Source: Brevundimonas huaxiensis | Lineage (GTDB): Bacteria > Pseudomonadota > Alphaproteobacteria > Caulobacterales > Caulobacteraceae | Assembly: GCF_014218725.1 (NCBI RefSeq) | Contig: NZ_JABBJE010000004.1 | Span: 248,001-312,000 of the forward strand | DNA: 64,000 bases | Direction of reading: 5' to 3' | Shown here: positions 1 to 17,159 of the stretch, piece by piece | How the letters are laid out: each line of letters starts with the position of its first letter | Numbering within the stretch: the stretch's first letter is position 1 | Program-made: the position numbers and the translations under genes | The notes under the pieces: generated by a model | Told to the model about the DNA's origin: nothing | Database searches by the model: none | Seen by the model: only the letters and a program-made list of their open reading frames with translations

Positions 1-50
1 CCGTTCCGGGGAGGGAGAGGCAGGGCGTGTTTTCTGCGAACCCTTCTCAA

Positions 51-73
51 TGTCCACGTCAGGGGTGTGGACA
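51..73. promoter_or_regulatory. Inverted repeat upstream of acnA
   Basis: Two perfect 7-base arms, TGTCCAC and GTGGACA, are separated by 9 bases, about 145 bases before the acnA start. The shape suits a dimeric transcription factor. No factor is identified. The rest of positions 1-217 shows no convincing gene and is read as the acnA promoter and leader. Confidence 0.45.
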
Positions 74-217
74 CATGGACGGTGCGGCGCGGCGGGGCTA
101 TAGGCACGGTCGCCGCAGCAGGCTTTCGCCGCGCGCGCAGGGGCCCTGTGAGCCGCTGCGTCTGCCGCGCGAAGGCGCAACCGGATTGTCGGGCGGCGCT
201 GACCAGAGGAACTCTCC

Positions 218-2944
<2,727 letters not shown>

Positions 2945-2970
2945 GTCGCGGTTCGTCCAGACAAGAAAGA

Positions 2971-3000
2971 GGGCCGGCGGAGCGATCCGCCGGCCCTTTT
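2971..3000 (+). terminator. Rho-independent terminator after acnA
   Basis: A perfect 11-bp GC-rich stem, GGGCCGGCGGA and its complement, with a GCGA loop, is followed by TTTT and starts 26 bases after the acnA stop. It probably also limits read-through from the convergent aldehyde dehydrogenase gene. Confidence 0.9.
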
Positions 3001-3022
3001 CCGTTTGACGAAAGGGCGGTGG

Positions 3023-4396
3023 TCAGTCGGCGCTGACGACCACCAGCTTGCGGTTCACGAACTCCTTGATGCCCACATCGCCCAACTCGCGGCCGAAGCC
3101 CGAGCGTTTGACGCCGCCGAACGGCAGCTCGGGCATAGAGGTCGTGGTGGTGTTGATGAAGACCATTCCGGTCTCGATGCGCGAGGCCAGTTTGCGGGCG
3201 CGGTCGGTGTCGCCCGAGAAGATCGAACCGCCCAGGCCGAAGTGGGAATCGTTGGCCAGGGCCACGACCGCGTCGTCGTCCTCGACCACGAAGACCTGGG
3301 CCACCGGGCCGAAGAACTCCTGATAGAAGGCCGGGTTGTCGCGCGCGACGTCGGTCAGGACGGTCGGCTCATAGAAGAAGCCGGTGCGGTCGGCGGGTTT
3401 GCCGCCGGTCACCGCCTTGGCGCCGTGCTGGATCGCCTCGTCCACCTGTTTGGTCAGGGTCTTCAGCGCATCCTCGGACGACAGCGGACCTAGGTCGGTG
3501 GCCTCGTCCAGCGGGTCGCCCATGACGGCGGTCTTCATGCCCTCGACGAAGCCGGTGATGAAGGGCTCGGAGACCGACTTCTGGACGATGAACCGCTTGG
3601 AGCCGGTGCAGACCTGTCCGGCGTTGGACAGGCGGCCCTCGACGCCTGCCGCGACCGCCTTTTCGATGTCGGCGTCGTCCAGCACCACGAAGACATCGCT
3701 GCCGCCCAGTTCCAGCGTGGACTTCTTCAGCATTTCCGAGGCGCGGGCCGAGACCTTGGCGCCGGCGCCCTCGGAACCCGTCAGGGCTACGCCCTGGATG
3801 CGGTCGTCGCCGATCAGTTCGGCGACCTTGTCCGAGGAAATGTAGAGGTTGGCGACGAAGCCTTCGGGCGCGCCGGCCTTGCGCACCAGTTCGGCGAACC
3901 GGGCGGCGCAGCGCGGCACGATGCCCGCGTGTTTGTAGAGCACGGGGTTGCCGACCGCGATGGCGGGAGCCACCACGCGGATTAGCTGATAGATCGGGAA
4001 GTTCCACGGCTCGACCGCCAGCAGCACGCCGATCGGGTGAAACTCGACCCAGGCCTCGCCCAGTTCGCTGTCGATCTTTTCAGGCTTGAGGAAGTCGGCG
4101 GCCTTGTCGGCGTAGTAGGCGGCGATGCCGGCGCACAGATCGATCTCGCCCTGCCCCTGAGCCAAGGGCTTGCCCATCTCCTCGGCCATGGTGCGGGCCA
4201 GGTCGTCTCGATTTTCGGTCAGAAGGCCCGACAGGGATTTCAGCACGGCCAGGCGCGGCTGGATGTCGCCCTTGGACCAATCCGAATGAAACAGTCCGTC
4301 GGCCTTCGCCAGGGCGGCCTCGACGGCGTCGTCAGTGTGTTCTGGATAGTCCTCGACCAGTTGTTCGGTGAAGGGATTGAGCGTGCGATAGGCCAT
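3023..4396 (-). CDS. NAD(P)-dependent aldehyde dehydrogenase, succinate-semialdehyde dehydrogenase type
   Basis: A 457-residue soluble aldehyde dehydrogenase. The Rossmann-domain motif WNFP is at 131-134, the general-base glutamate sits in LELGG (Glu229), and the catalytic cysteine is Cys263 in GQVCTGSKR. Overall it resembles the shorter GabD/Sad-like succinate-semialdehyde dehydrogenases that oxidise the semialdehyde to succinate. Substrate cannot be fixed from sequence, and other small aldehydes are possible. AGGA stands 8 bases before the ATG. The upstream 83-residue ORF lies on the same strand 93 bases away and may be co-transcribed. Confidence 0.88.
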   Translation of the reverse strand: MAYRTLNPFTEQLVEDYPEHTDDAVEAALAKADGLFHSDWSKGDIQPRLAVLKSLSGLLTENRDDLARTMAEEMGKPLAQGQGEIDLCAGIAAYYADKAADFLKPEKIDSELGEAWVEFHPIGVLLAVEPWNFPIYQLIRVVAPAIAVGNPVLYKHAGIVPRCAARFAELVRKAGAPEGFVANLYISSDKVAELIGDDRIQGVALTGSEGAGAKVSARASEMLKKSTLELGGSDVFVVLDDADIEKAVAAGVEGRLSNAGQVCTGSKRFIVQKSVSEPFITGFVEGMKTAVMGDPLDEATDLGPLSSEDALKTLTKQVDEAIQHGAKAVTGGKPADRTGFFYEPTVLTDVARDNPAFYQEFFGPVAQVFVVEDDDAVVALANDSHFGLGGSIFSGDTDRARKLASRIETGMVFINTTTTSMPELPFGGVKRSGFGRELGDVGIKEFVNRKLVVVSAD

Positions 4397-4489
4397 GGGG
4401 CGTCCTGAGGCTTCGGTCGGACGCCCGGGGCGGCGCCGATCCGTTGTCAGGAAGGCAAACGCGACCTGTCGGGGCGGGTTGCCTGGCTG

Positions 4490-4741
4490 TCAGTCCGGAT
4501 CGCTGAACGGCGGCGGGAGTTGGCCGGACGTGAAGAGGATGGTGGGCTCTTCGTCGTAGTCGCCCATTTCGGTGTCGGCCGATACGGCGAAGGCGACGAC
4601 GCCCAGACGCAACGGCGCCAGACGTTCGGCCTTGCGACGCGCCTCTTCGGCATCCTTGCAGCCGACCTGGGGTTCGGCGCGCAGAGCCTTGCCCCGGCCC
4701 TGGACGTAGGCCTGGACGATGTAGACGGTTTCGGTTGCCAT
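4490..4741 (-). CDS. Conserved small protein of unknown function
   Basis: An 83-residue soluble protein with no signal peptide or membrane segment. It begins METVYIVQAYV-like after MAT and has a central Ala/Glu/Arg-rich helix followed by a short beta-rich part and a proline-rich tail. A good GGAGG site precedes the ATG. I do not recognise the family. It lies between oxyR and the aldehyde dehydrogenase on the same strand, 72 bases beyond the oxyR stop, so read-through from oxyR is possible. The codon bias matches its neighbours, which supports it being real. Confidence 0.7.
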   Translation of the reverse strand: MATETVYIVQAYVQGRGKALRAEPQVGCKDAEEARRKAERLAPLRLGVVAFAVSADTEMGDYDEEPTILFTSGQLPPPFSDPD

Positions 4742-4813
4742 CCGCCTCCAAGCGACCTGTTCGGCGCTCAGGTCAATCGATCAATCAGGTGGCAGCTCTG
4801 TTTCATCCAAGCT

Positions 4814-5713
4814 TCAATCCAGCTTAAGGGCCTCGGCCAGCAGCCGGGCCTCGGCGGCGCGGCTGGAGCCGGCGCGCCAGGCGACGACGATCTCGCGATG
4901 GGGCGGGGCGCCGTCGGCCTGGTTTTCGAAGGCGCGAATGGCGACGGATGGGTTGTCGGCCAGACCGGCCTGCACCGCCATCTTCGGCAGGAAGGAGACG
5001 CCGAGGCCCGAGCCGACCATCTGAACCAGGGTGTGCAGGCTGGTGGCCGCAAAGACGTCGTCGCCGCGCGGGGCCTCGATATCCAACGCCGCCAGAGCGT
5101 GGTCGCGCAGGCAATGGCCGTCCTCCAGCAGGATCAGATCCTCGGCCCGCAGCGAGCCGGGACGGATGGGGCCGGGCGCGGCCAAGGCATGGTCGGCGGG
5201 GGCGGCGGCCATGATCTCGTCATCGCCGATGCGAGCGTGGGCGATGCCCGGCGCATCGTAAGGGAGGGCGATGACCGCCGCGTCGATCTGACCGGCCTTC
5301 AGCGCCGCGATCAGCCGAGGCGTCAGATCCTCGCGGATGAACAGCTTCAGGCTGGGATAGGCGGCCTTCACCGACGGGAGCTTGGCGGGCAGCAGAAAGG
5401 GGGCGACGGTGGGGATGACGCCCAGGCGGAAACGGCCGGATAGCAGACGCCCGGCGTTCTTGGCCGCCTCGACCAGATCCTCGGTGCGGGCCAGGACGTC
5501 CTCGGCGCGGCGAACGGCCTCCGCCCCGACGGCGGTCATGATCACGGCGCCGCGCGCGCGTTCGACCACCGGCGCGCCCAGAATGCGCTCAAGCTCCTGC
5601 ACACCGGCGCTGAGGGCGGGCTGGCTGACATGGGCGGCCTCGGCGGCGCGCGAGAAGCTGCCGTGTTCGGCCAGGAGCTTGAGATACTGGAGCTGACGCA
5701 GGGTGGGGAGCAT
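4814..5713 (-). CDS. oxyR: LysR-type peroxide regulator OxyR (single cysteine)
   Basis: A 299-residue LysR-family regulator with an N-terminal winged helix-turn-helix (about 1-60) and a periplasmic-binding-type effector domain (about 90-295). It faces katG, the classic OxyR target, across a 145-base gap. The redox region LLEDGHCLRDHAL matches the E. coli Cys199 region, here Cys201. The position equivalent to Cys208 is leucine, and Cys201 is the only cysteine in the protein. That departs from the two-cysteine disulfide switch of enterobacterial OxyR. An OxyR-type palindrome sits 10 bases before its own start, suggesting autoregulation as well as katG control. Confidence 0.9.
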   Translation of the reverse strand: MLPTLRQLQYLKLLAEHGSFSRAAEAAHVSQPALSAGVQELERILGAPVVERARGAVIMTAVGAEAVRRAEDVLARTEDLVEAAKNAGRLLSGRFRLGVIPTVAPFLLPAKLPSVKAAYPSLKLFIREDLTPRLIAALKAGQIDAAVIALPYDAPGIAHARIGDDEIMAAAPADHALAAPGPIRPGSLRAEDLILLEDGHCLRDHALAALDIEAPRGDDVFAATSLHTLVQMVGSGLGVSFLPKMAVQAGLADNPSVAIRAFENQADGAPPHREIVVAWRAGSSRAAEARLLAEALKLD

Positions 5714-5722
5714 GGAAGCGGA

Positions 5723-8129
<2,407 letters not shown>

Positions 8130-8156
8130 GCCGCGGCAGAGGCGGAAAAGGAAGAG

Positions 8157-8187
8157 GGCCGGGCGCTGTCGCAGCGTCCGGCCTTTT
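8157..8187 (+). terminator. Rho-independent terminator after katG
   Basis: A 12-bp stem, GGCCGGGCGCTG paired with CAGCGTCCGGCC (one G-T pair), has a 3-base loop and is followed by TTTT. It begins 27 bases after the katG stop and sits in the convergent gap with the cyclotransferase gene. Confidence 0.9.
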
Positions 8188-8198
8188 CTTCGTGCGGA

Positions 8199-8972
8199 TC
8201 AGCGCAACTTGATCTCGAACAGCTGCGGCCAGCGTTTGCCGGTGACGAACAGGCGCTTGCCCGCCGCATCCCAGGCGATGCCGTTCAGGACGTCGTCGTT
8301 GGGGTCGAGGTTCGCGCCTTTGGGGACCAGGGCGGTCAGGTCGATGAAGGCCCTGACCACGCCGGTCTCGGGATCGATGCGCGCGATGCGGTTGTCCTGC
8401 CAGATATTGGCGAAGACCTCGCCGTCGATCCATTCCAGTTCGTTGATCTGATCCAGCGGCCGGCCGTCGGCGGTGACCGCGACGCGGCCGGTCTCAGCCA
8501 GGGTTTCGGGGTCCAGAAAGCGCAGCTGATCGGTGCCGTCGCTCATGATCAGGCGGCGACCGTCGGTGGTCAGGGCCCAGCCCTCGCCCGGATAGGAGAA
8601 GCCGCCCAAGGGCGAGAAATCGTCCAGCTTCCAGATGAAGCCGATGTGGTTGCGCCAGGTCAGGCTGTAGAGCTTGCCGTTCAGCGTGGTCATGCCCTCG
8701 CCGAAATAGATGGTCGGCAAATCGCGCTGACGCTCTACGCGGCCGGTCTCCAGATCGACCTTGCGGATGAAGGACGGGTAAAGGCCCGTGCTCTCGTAAA
8801 GGCCGCCGTCATGGAAGAAGAGGCCTTCGGTAAAGGCGCGTGTGTCGTGCGGATAGGCCCGCACGACCTCGTAGGACTGGACCGGGACTTCGGCCCTGAC
8901 CGGCAGGGCGACGCCTGTCGTCAGCAGCAGGCCGGCGACAAGGCCGGCGAGACGGGACGACAGGCGCATCAT
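8199..8972 (-). CDS. Glutaminyl-peptide cyclotransferase, exported
   Basis: A 257-residue protein with a signal peptide (about 1-27, ending near VRA) and a five-bladed beta-propeller of the plant/bacterial glutamine cyclotransferase family (Pfam family PF05096 by recognition). These enzymes cyclise N-terminal glutamine to pyroglutamate on exported peptides. Family-like motifs include AFTEGL, ESTGLY, INELEWIDG and VLNGIAWD. The start lies only 5 bases downstream of the terC stop, so the two genes form an operon. Location is periplasmic. The physiological substrate is unknown. Confidence 0.87.
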   Translation of the reverse strand: MMRLSSRLAGLVAGLLLTTGVALPVRAEVPVQSYEVVRAYPHDTRAFTEGLFFHDGGLYESTGLYPSFIRKVDLETGRVERQRDLPTIYFGEGMTTLNGKLYSLTWRNHIGFIWKLDDFSPLGGFSYPGEGWALTTDGRRLIMSDGTDQLRFLDPETLAETGRVAVTADGRPLDQINELEWIDGEVFANIWQDNRIARIDPETGVVRAFIDLTALVPKGANLDPNDDVLNGIAWDAAGKRLFVTGKRWPQLFEIKLR

Positions 8973-8977
8973 GAGCC

Positions 8978-9805
8978 TCAGCCCCGCTCGGCGGCGGCTT
9001 CGGCCTCGGCCTTCTGGGCGCGGGCCTCGGCGGCGTTCGCCTCGTTGCGTGCCAGTTCGGCCTTTTCCTTCTTGGATGCGGATTTGCGACCCAGCATGTT
9101 CAACGCCTCAACACCGGCCGAGAAGGCCATGGCCGCATAGATATAGCCCTTGGGCACATGATAGCCGAAGCCGTCGGCGATCAACACCATGCCGATCATC
9201 AGCAGGAAGCCGAGCGCCAGCATGACGACGCTGGGGTTCTTGTTGATGAAGTTGGCCAGCGGGTCAGCGGCCAGCAGCATGACGGTCACGGCGACCAAGA
9301 CGGCGACGACCATGATCGGCAGGTGCTCGGTCATGCCGACGGCGGTCAGGATCGAGTCGATCGAGAAGACGATGTCCAACAGGATGATCTGGAAGATGGC
9401 CGCGCCGGCGTTGGCGATGACCACGTCCTTCTTGTCCATGACATCGTGGCTGGGCGTGGGATCGACCGTGTGGTGGATCTCCTTGGTCGCCTTCCAGACC
9501 AGGAACAGACCACCCGCGATAAGGATCAGGTCCTTCCAGGAGAATTCATTGCCCATGACGGTGAAGACCGGCTGCACCAGACCGACCAGCCAGGCGATGA
9601 TCGACAGCAGGGCCAGGCGCATGATCAAAGCCAGGCCGATACCGATGCGCCGCACCTTCTGGCGCTGATTTTCGGGCAGCTTGTTCGACAGGATCGAGAT
9701 GAAGATCAGGTTGTCGATGCCGAGCACGACTTCCATCACGATGAGGGTCACCAATGCGGCCCAGGCGGCCGGATCGGAGAGCAGGGGGGTTATGCTGTCG
9801 AGCAT
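8978..9805 (-). CDS. TerC/Alx-family integral membrane protein
   Basis: A 275-residue membrane protein with about seven hydrophobic segments and the TerC signature [13 protein letters not shown] near residue 30. A second acidic repeat, [15 protein letters not shown], lies mid-protein, as expected for the two-fold family. Relatives such as Alx and MntX-like proteins have been linked to manganese export and metal loading of exoenzymes. The extra C-terminal coiled-coil (Lys/Glu/Ala-rich, about 240-275) is cytoplasmic. It heads an operon with the cyclotransferase. I looked for a yybP-ykoY manganese riboswitch in the leader and could not support one. Confidence 0.87.
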   Translation of the reverse strand: MLDSITPLLSDPAAWAALVTLIVMEVVLGIDNLIFISILSNKLPENQRQKVRRIGIGLALIMRLALLSIIAWLVGLVQPVFTVMGNEFSWKDLILIAGGLFLVWKATKEIHHTVDPTPSHDVMDKKDVVIANAGAAIFQIILLDIVFSIDSILTAVGMTEHLPIMVVAVLVAVTVMLLAADPLANFINKNPSVVMLALGFLLMIGMVLIADGFGYHVPKGYIYAAMAFSAGVEALNMLGRKSASKKEKAELARNEANAAEARAQKAEAEAAAERG

Positions 9806-10150
9806 CGGGGTTCCAGATGTGGATAAAGCTTGAGCGGAAATCGCTAGGGCCGACGCGGGTTCCGATCAAGCGACGGGGTGCGGCGTCATGGTCGCACCCC
9901 CCCTTTGGCGCAGTCGCCCTTCCCACGCTGTGTGGAAGGAAACGGCGGCGCGCTCTCGCCCTGCGGCATCGGCGCGCCTTCACGCAATGTTGCGAGCGGC
10001 GAAACCCCGTGCTATCAGGCGCCCGGCTTGAAGGGGGCGTATTTACGGATACGGCCTCCGTCGTGCTTTGCGTAAGCATTTCAAGCTTTTGACCGTTGCG
10101 AGCCTCGCATTCGGTTGCGACCCTGACACAACGACCTCGGACCCTAATCA
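9806..10150. other. Divergent intergenic region between terC and atpH
   Basis: A 345-base gap holding the promoters of terC (minus) and the ATP synthase operon (plus). A hairpin with perfect 8-bp arms GGGGTGCG and CGCACCCC (9875-9900, 10-base loop) falls in the terC leader. An imperfect CCTTCC/GGAAGG hairpin is near 9919-9940. No convincing gene is present. A TTGACC element near 10089 is a possible -35 for atpH. Confidence 0.5.
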
Positions 10151-10705
10151 GTGGCTGATGATTTCAGAACGACGGAAGTCGGCGATCGCTACGCACAGGC
10201 GCTGTTCGACCTGGCGCTGGAAACCGGCCGCCTGGACGCCGTCCGCGCCGACCTGAAGTCGCTGAAGGCGGCCTGGACCGAAAGCGCCGACCTGCGTCGC
10301 CTGGCCACATCGCCCGTCATCGCCGCGCCCGATCAGGCCAAGGGTCTGGTCGCCATCGCCGCCAAGGCCAAGTTCGAGCAGACCACCACGAACTTCCTGG
10401 GCCTGCTGTCGCAGAACGGCCGCGCCAAGGACCTGCCGGCCGTGATCGCCGGGTTCGAGGCCCGCTACGCCAAACACGCCGGCGTCGTCGCCGCCGAGGT
10501 CGTCTCGGCCCAGCCGCTGGACGCCAAACAGGTCGCCGCCATCACCGCCGCCCTGTCCAAGAGCCTGGGCAAGGCGCCGGAACTAACCGCGCGCGTCGAT
10601 CCGTCGATCCTGGGCGGCCTGAAAGTCAAGGTCGGCTCGAAACTGTTCGACGCCTCGCTGAAGACCAAGCTCGACCAGATGAAGTTCGCCCTGAAACGAG
10701 CCTAG
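10151..10705 (+). CDS. atpH: ATP synthase F1 delta subunit AtpH
   Basis: A 184-residue subunit that forms the peripheral-stalk cap joining F1 to Fo. It starts with GTG (reading MADDFRTTEVG). Family features include RYAQALFDLALE near the N terminus and the C-terminal DPSILGGLKVKVGSKLFDASLKTKL signature. It is the first gene of atpHAGDC, the usual alphaproteobacterial F1-only cluster, with the Fo genes elsewhere. About 106 bases separate it from atpA. Confidence 0.95.
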   Translation: MADDFRTTEVGDRYAQALFDLALETGRLDAVRADLKSLKAAWTESADLRRLATSPVIAAPDQAKGLVAIAAKAKFEQTTTNFLGLLSQNGRAKDLPAVIAGFEARYAKHAGVVAAEVVSAQPLDAKQVAAITAALSKSLGKAPELTARVDPSILGGLKVKVGSKLFDASLKTKLDQMKFALKRA

Positions 10706-10739
10706 ACTCGTTTCAGAAACCAAAATGTTGCGCGCCTAA

Positions 10740-12344
<1,605 letters not shown>

Positions 12345-12376
12345 GCCCCTCCGGACAGCTGAGAGAGTAGCGCCGG

Positions 12377-14828
<2,452 letters not shown>

Positions 14829-14830
14829 TC

Positions 14831-15100
14831 ATGGCCGGCAAGCTGAACTTCTCCCTCGTCTCGCCGGAACGCGAGGTCTTCTCGGGCCTCGTGGACCAGG
14901 TCGATGCACCGGGCGTCGAGGGCGACTTCGGCGTTCTGCCGGATCATGCGCCCTTCATGACCGCCCTGCGCGAGGGTCTGGTGACCGTCTATAACAACGG
15001 CTCAAAGACCCAGTACGACGTCCACGGCGGCTTCGCCGACGTCAACGGCGAAGGTCTGACCATCCTGGCCGAACAGGCCACCGAGGTCGTCGCGGCCTGA
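14831..15100 (+). CDS. atpC: ATP synthase F1 epsilon subunit AtpC, short form
   Basis: An 89-residue subunit containing only the N-terminal beta-sandwich (FSLVSPEREVFSG; GDFGVLPDHAPFM). The C-terminal two-helix domain that inhibits ATP hydrolysis in E. coli-type epsilon (about 135 residues) is absent. This looks like the natural short alphaproteobacterial form rather than a truncation, because it ends cleanly at TGA with a terminator behind. Alphaproteobacteria are known to use a separate zeta inhibitor subunit. It starts 2 bases after atpD and is the last gene of the operon. Confidence 0.95.
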   Translation: MAGKLNFSLVSPEREVFSGLVDQVDAPGVEGDFGVLPDHAPFMTALREGLVTVYNNGSKTQYDVHGGFADVNGEGLTILAEQATEVVAA

Positions 15101-15123
15101 TCCTAATTATTTCAGTTGACGCA

Positions 15124-15157
15124 AACGACCCCGCCGTGATCGCGTCGGGGTCGTTTT
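15124..15157 (+). terminator. Rho-independent terminator of the atp operon
   Basis: A perfect 10-bp stem, AACGACCCCG paired with CGGGGTCGTT, has a 12-base loop and runs into TTTTC. It begins 24 bases after the atpC stop. Confidence 0.88.
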
Positions 15158-15176
15158 CATTTCAGCATTGGCGATC

Positions 15177-15980
15177 ATGAAGCGCGTCCTGACACTCATC
15201 GCCATTCCGGTGCTGCTCGGCGCCACGTCCGGCTGCGCGGCCCTGGACGAGCCGAATCTGGACGCCAATGGGTGCCGGCCGGCCATGGCGATCTATCAAC
15301 CGCCGGTGCGTATGGGCGGCGCAGGCCAGGTGATCAATATTCCAGCGTCCTGTCCCTCCGACTCGATGTTGCAGGCACGGATCGCGCGGGCCGACGCCCA
15401 GATCGTCACGGGGCAGACGCCGGTCAGCGCGCCCGCTGCGGCCGCAGCCACAGCCCGGCCCGCGCCGCCGCGTCCGGTCGAGCCTGTCGCCGCCATTCTG
15501 AACGGCGTCGACGCGTTCTGCGGCTGGTTCCTGGGCGATAAGCCCTATTCGCTGGAGGGCCTGCGTCAGGCGGCCTTCGACGCCGGCTACGGTCGCGGAG
15601 CGCCTGTGCAGATGATCCCGCTGCCGGAAATGCGCGAAGCGCTGTCCTACAGCACGATGGGTTTCACCGCCGTCATCGCCAATCCGCCCAGCGACGGGCA
15701 CGGCATGGCCGCCTTCGTGACTTTCCATGACCCGGCGTGTCAGGTGCTGGTTTATGGCTATGCCGAGGCGGCGCAAATCGCGCTGACGCGACTGGAGAAG
15801 GAAGGGTGGCGCAAGGAGGGCGGGCCGATCTCCCTGCCGGAGATGACGGCGCAACGTTATCGCGGCCACGGCATGACCCTGACGGCGCACCGCCCAAGCG
15901 CGCCGACGGAGGGCGCACGGCTTGAGCTGATCCTGAACCTGACGCCCGGCGAAACCTCCACGCGGGGACTGCTGGATTAG
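15177..15980 (+). CDS. Lipoprotein of unknown function
   Basis: A 267-residue exported protein. The signal peptide ends in LLGATSGC, giving a lipidated cysteine at residue 20. An in-frame TTG lies 9 bases upstream, but the ATG at 15177 gives a clean signal peptide. After an Ala/Pro-rich linker (about 85-105), two compact domains follow. The first includes NGVDAFCGWFLGDKPYSLEGL; the second carries a beta-rich C-terminal part. I do not recognise the family. It stands alone, after the atp terminator and before a hydrolase 45 bases away. Confidence 0.72.
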   Translation: MKRVLTLIAIPVLLGATSGCAALDEPNLDANGCRPAMAIYQPPVRMGGAGQVINIPASCPSDSMLQARIARADAQIVTGQTPVSAPAAAAATARPAPPRPVEPVAAILNGVDAFCGWFLGDKPYSLEGLRQAAFDAGYGRGAPVQMIPLPEMREALSYSTMGFTAVIANPPSDGHGMAAFVTFHDPACQVLVYGYAEAAQIALTRLEKEGWRKEGGPISLPEMTAQRYRGHGMTLTAHRPSAPTEGARLELILNLTPGETSTRGLLD

Positions 15981-16025
15981 GCGCGGTCGGCTGACAGATC
16001 GACGGCGGACGGCTAAGACCGGTCC

Positions 16026-17159
16026 ATGACCGATCTCATCGACATCCACGGCGTCTGCGCACCCGGTTTTGAGGCCGTGCGCGAGACGTTCGCCGCCAAC
16101 TTCGCCGACGCGCCCGAGGGGCTGAACGAGCAGGCGGCGCGGTTCAGCGTGCTGGTCGAGGGCGAGGCGGTCGTCGATCTGTGGGCGGGCCATGCGGATA
16201 CGGCCAGGACGACGCCGTTCACCGACACCACCCTGACCTCGGTGTTTTCGACCGGCAAGGCGGTGATGGCCATCCTGATGGCGAGCGCGGTCGAGGCCGG
16301 GCAGATCGACTATGACCAGCCGGTCGCCTCGCTGTGGCCCGAGTTCGGCGCGGCGGGCAAGGCGGAGGTCACCGTCGCCCAGTTGATGAGCCACCAGTCG
16401 GGGCTGCCAGGTTTTTCAGAGGCGGTCGATCCGACGATCTGGTTCGATGTGTCCGCAGTTCTGTCGCGTCTGGCGGCGCAGGCGCCGATGTGGGCGCCGG
16501 GTTCGGCCTCGGGCTATCACCCGATCACCGTCGGCTATCTGGCCAATGAGGTCTATCGCCGCGCGACCGGACGGACAATGGGCCAGGCGCTGCGCCAGGA
16601 CTTCCCAGAGCTGGACCTGTGGATCGGCCTGCCCGAAAGCGAGCATGGACGGGTGGCGCAGATGCGCAAACCCACGGCGGCGCCCAGCCTGGGGGCCATC
16701 GATCCGATCAAACAGGCGGCCTTCCTGGATCGCGGCTCGGCGCCGGGCGGGCGCGGTTCGGCGGCCTGGCGCGAGATGGAGGTTCCGTCGGCCAATCTGC
16801 ACGGCACGGCCCTGGGTCTGGCGAAGATGCTGGGCGTGGTCGCCAATGGCGGCGTGCTGGACGGCCGGTCGGTGCTGTCGGCGGGAACGCTGAATCAGCT
16901 GACGCGCGAGCGCATCCACGGGCCGGACAAGGTACTGCCCTATACGATCAGCTGGGCGGCCGGGCTGATGCGCAATGACGGGCTGAAGGTCTTCGGGCCG
17001 AACGACGCTTTCGGCCATTACGGCTGGGGTGGGTCCATGGCCATGGCGGATCCGTCGCGGAAGCTGTCGGCGGCCTATGTGATGACGCGCCAGTCGCCGC
17101 ACCTGATCGGCGACCCCCGCCCCAAACGGTTGCTGGACGCGCTTTACGCCGCTTTCTGA
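16026..17159 (+). CDS. Serine hydrolase of the beta-lactamase/EstB-like family
   Basis: A 377-residue cytoplasmic protein of the class C beta-lactamase fold. The S-x-x-K motif STGK places the nucleophile at Ser75 and the base at Lys78. FSTGKAVMAIL, LMSHQSGLPGF and a C-terminal FGHYGWGGSM (the KTG-equivalent HxG region) follow the EstB/LACTB-like pattern. There is no signal peptide, so an esterase or peptidase role is more likely than antibiotic resistance. The stop overlaps the convergent MFS gene by 16 bases. Confidence 0.85.
   Translation: MTDLIDIHGVCAPGFEAVRETFAANFADAPEGLNEQAARFSVLVEGEAVVDLWAGHADTARTTPFTDTTLTSVFSTGKAVMAILMASAVEAGQIDYDQPVASLWPEFGAAGKAEVTVAQLMSHQSGLPGFSEAVDPTIWFDVSAVLSRLAAQAPMWAPGSASGYHPITVGYLANEVYRRATGRTMGQALRQDFPELDLWIGLPESEHGRVAQMRKPTAAPSLGAIDPIKQAAFLDRGSAPGGRGSAAWREMEVPSANLHGTALGLAKMLGVVANGGVLDGRSVLSAGTLNQLTRERIHGPDKVLPYTISWAAGLMRNDGLKVFGPNDAFGHYGWGGSMAMADPSRKLSAAYVMTRQSPHLIGDPRPKRLLDALYAAF

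Noticed and set aside
9806..10150. yybP-ykoY manganese riboswitch in the terC leader
   Set aside because: TerC-family genes are sometimes preceded by this riboswitch, but the minus-strand leader lacks the conserved GGGGAGTAG and paired GCCGCT elements in the right arrangement.
16026..17159. Chromosomal beta-lactamase conferring resistance
   Set aside because: It has the serine fold and STGK, but no signal peptide for the periplasm; an esterase or peptidase-like role fits better.
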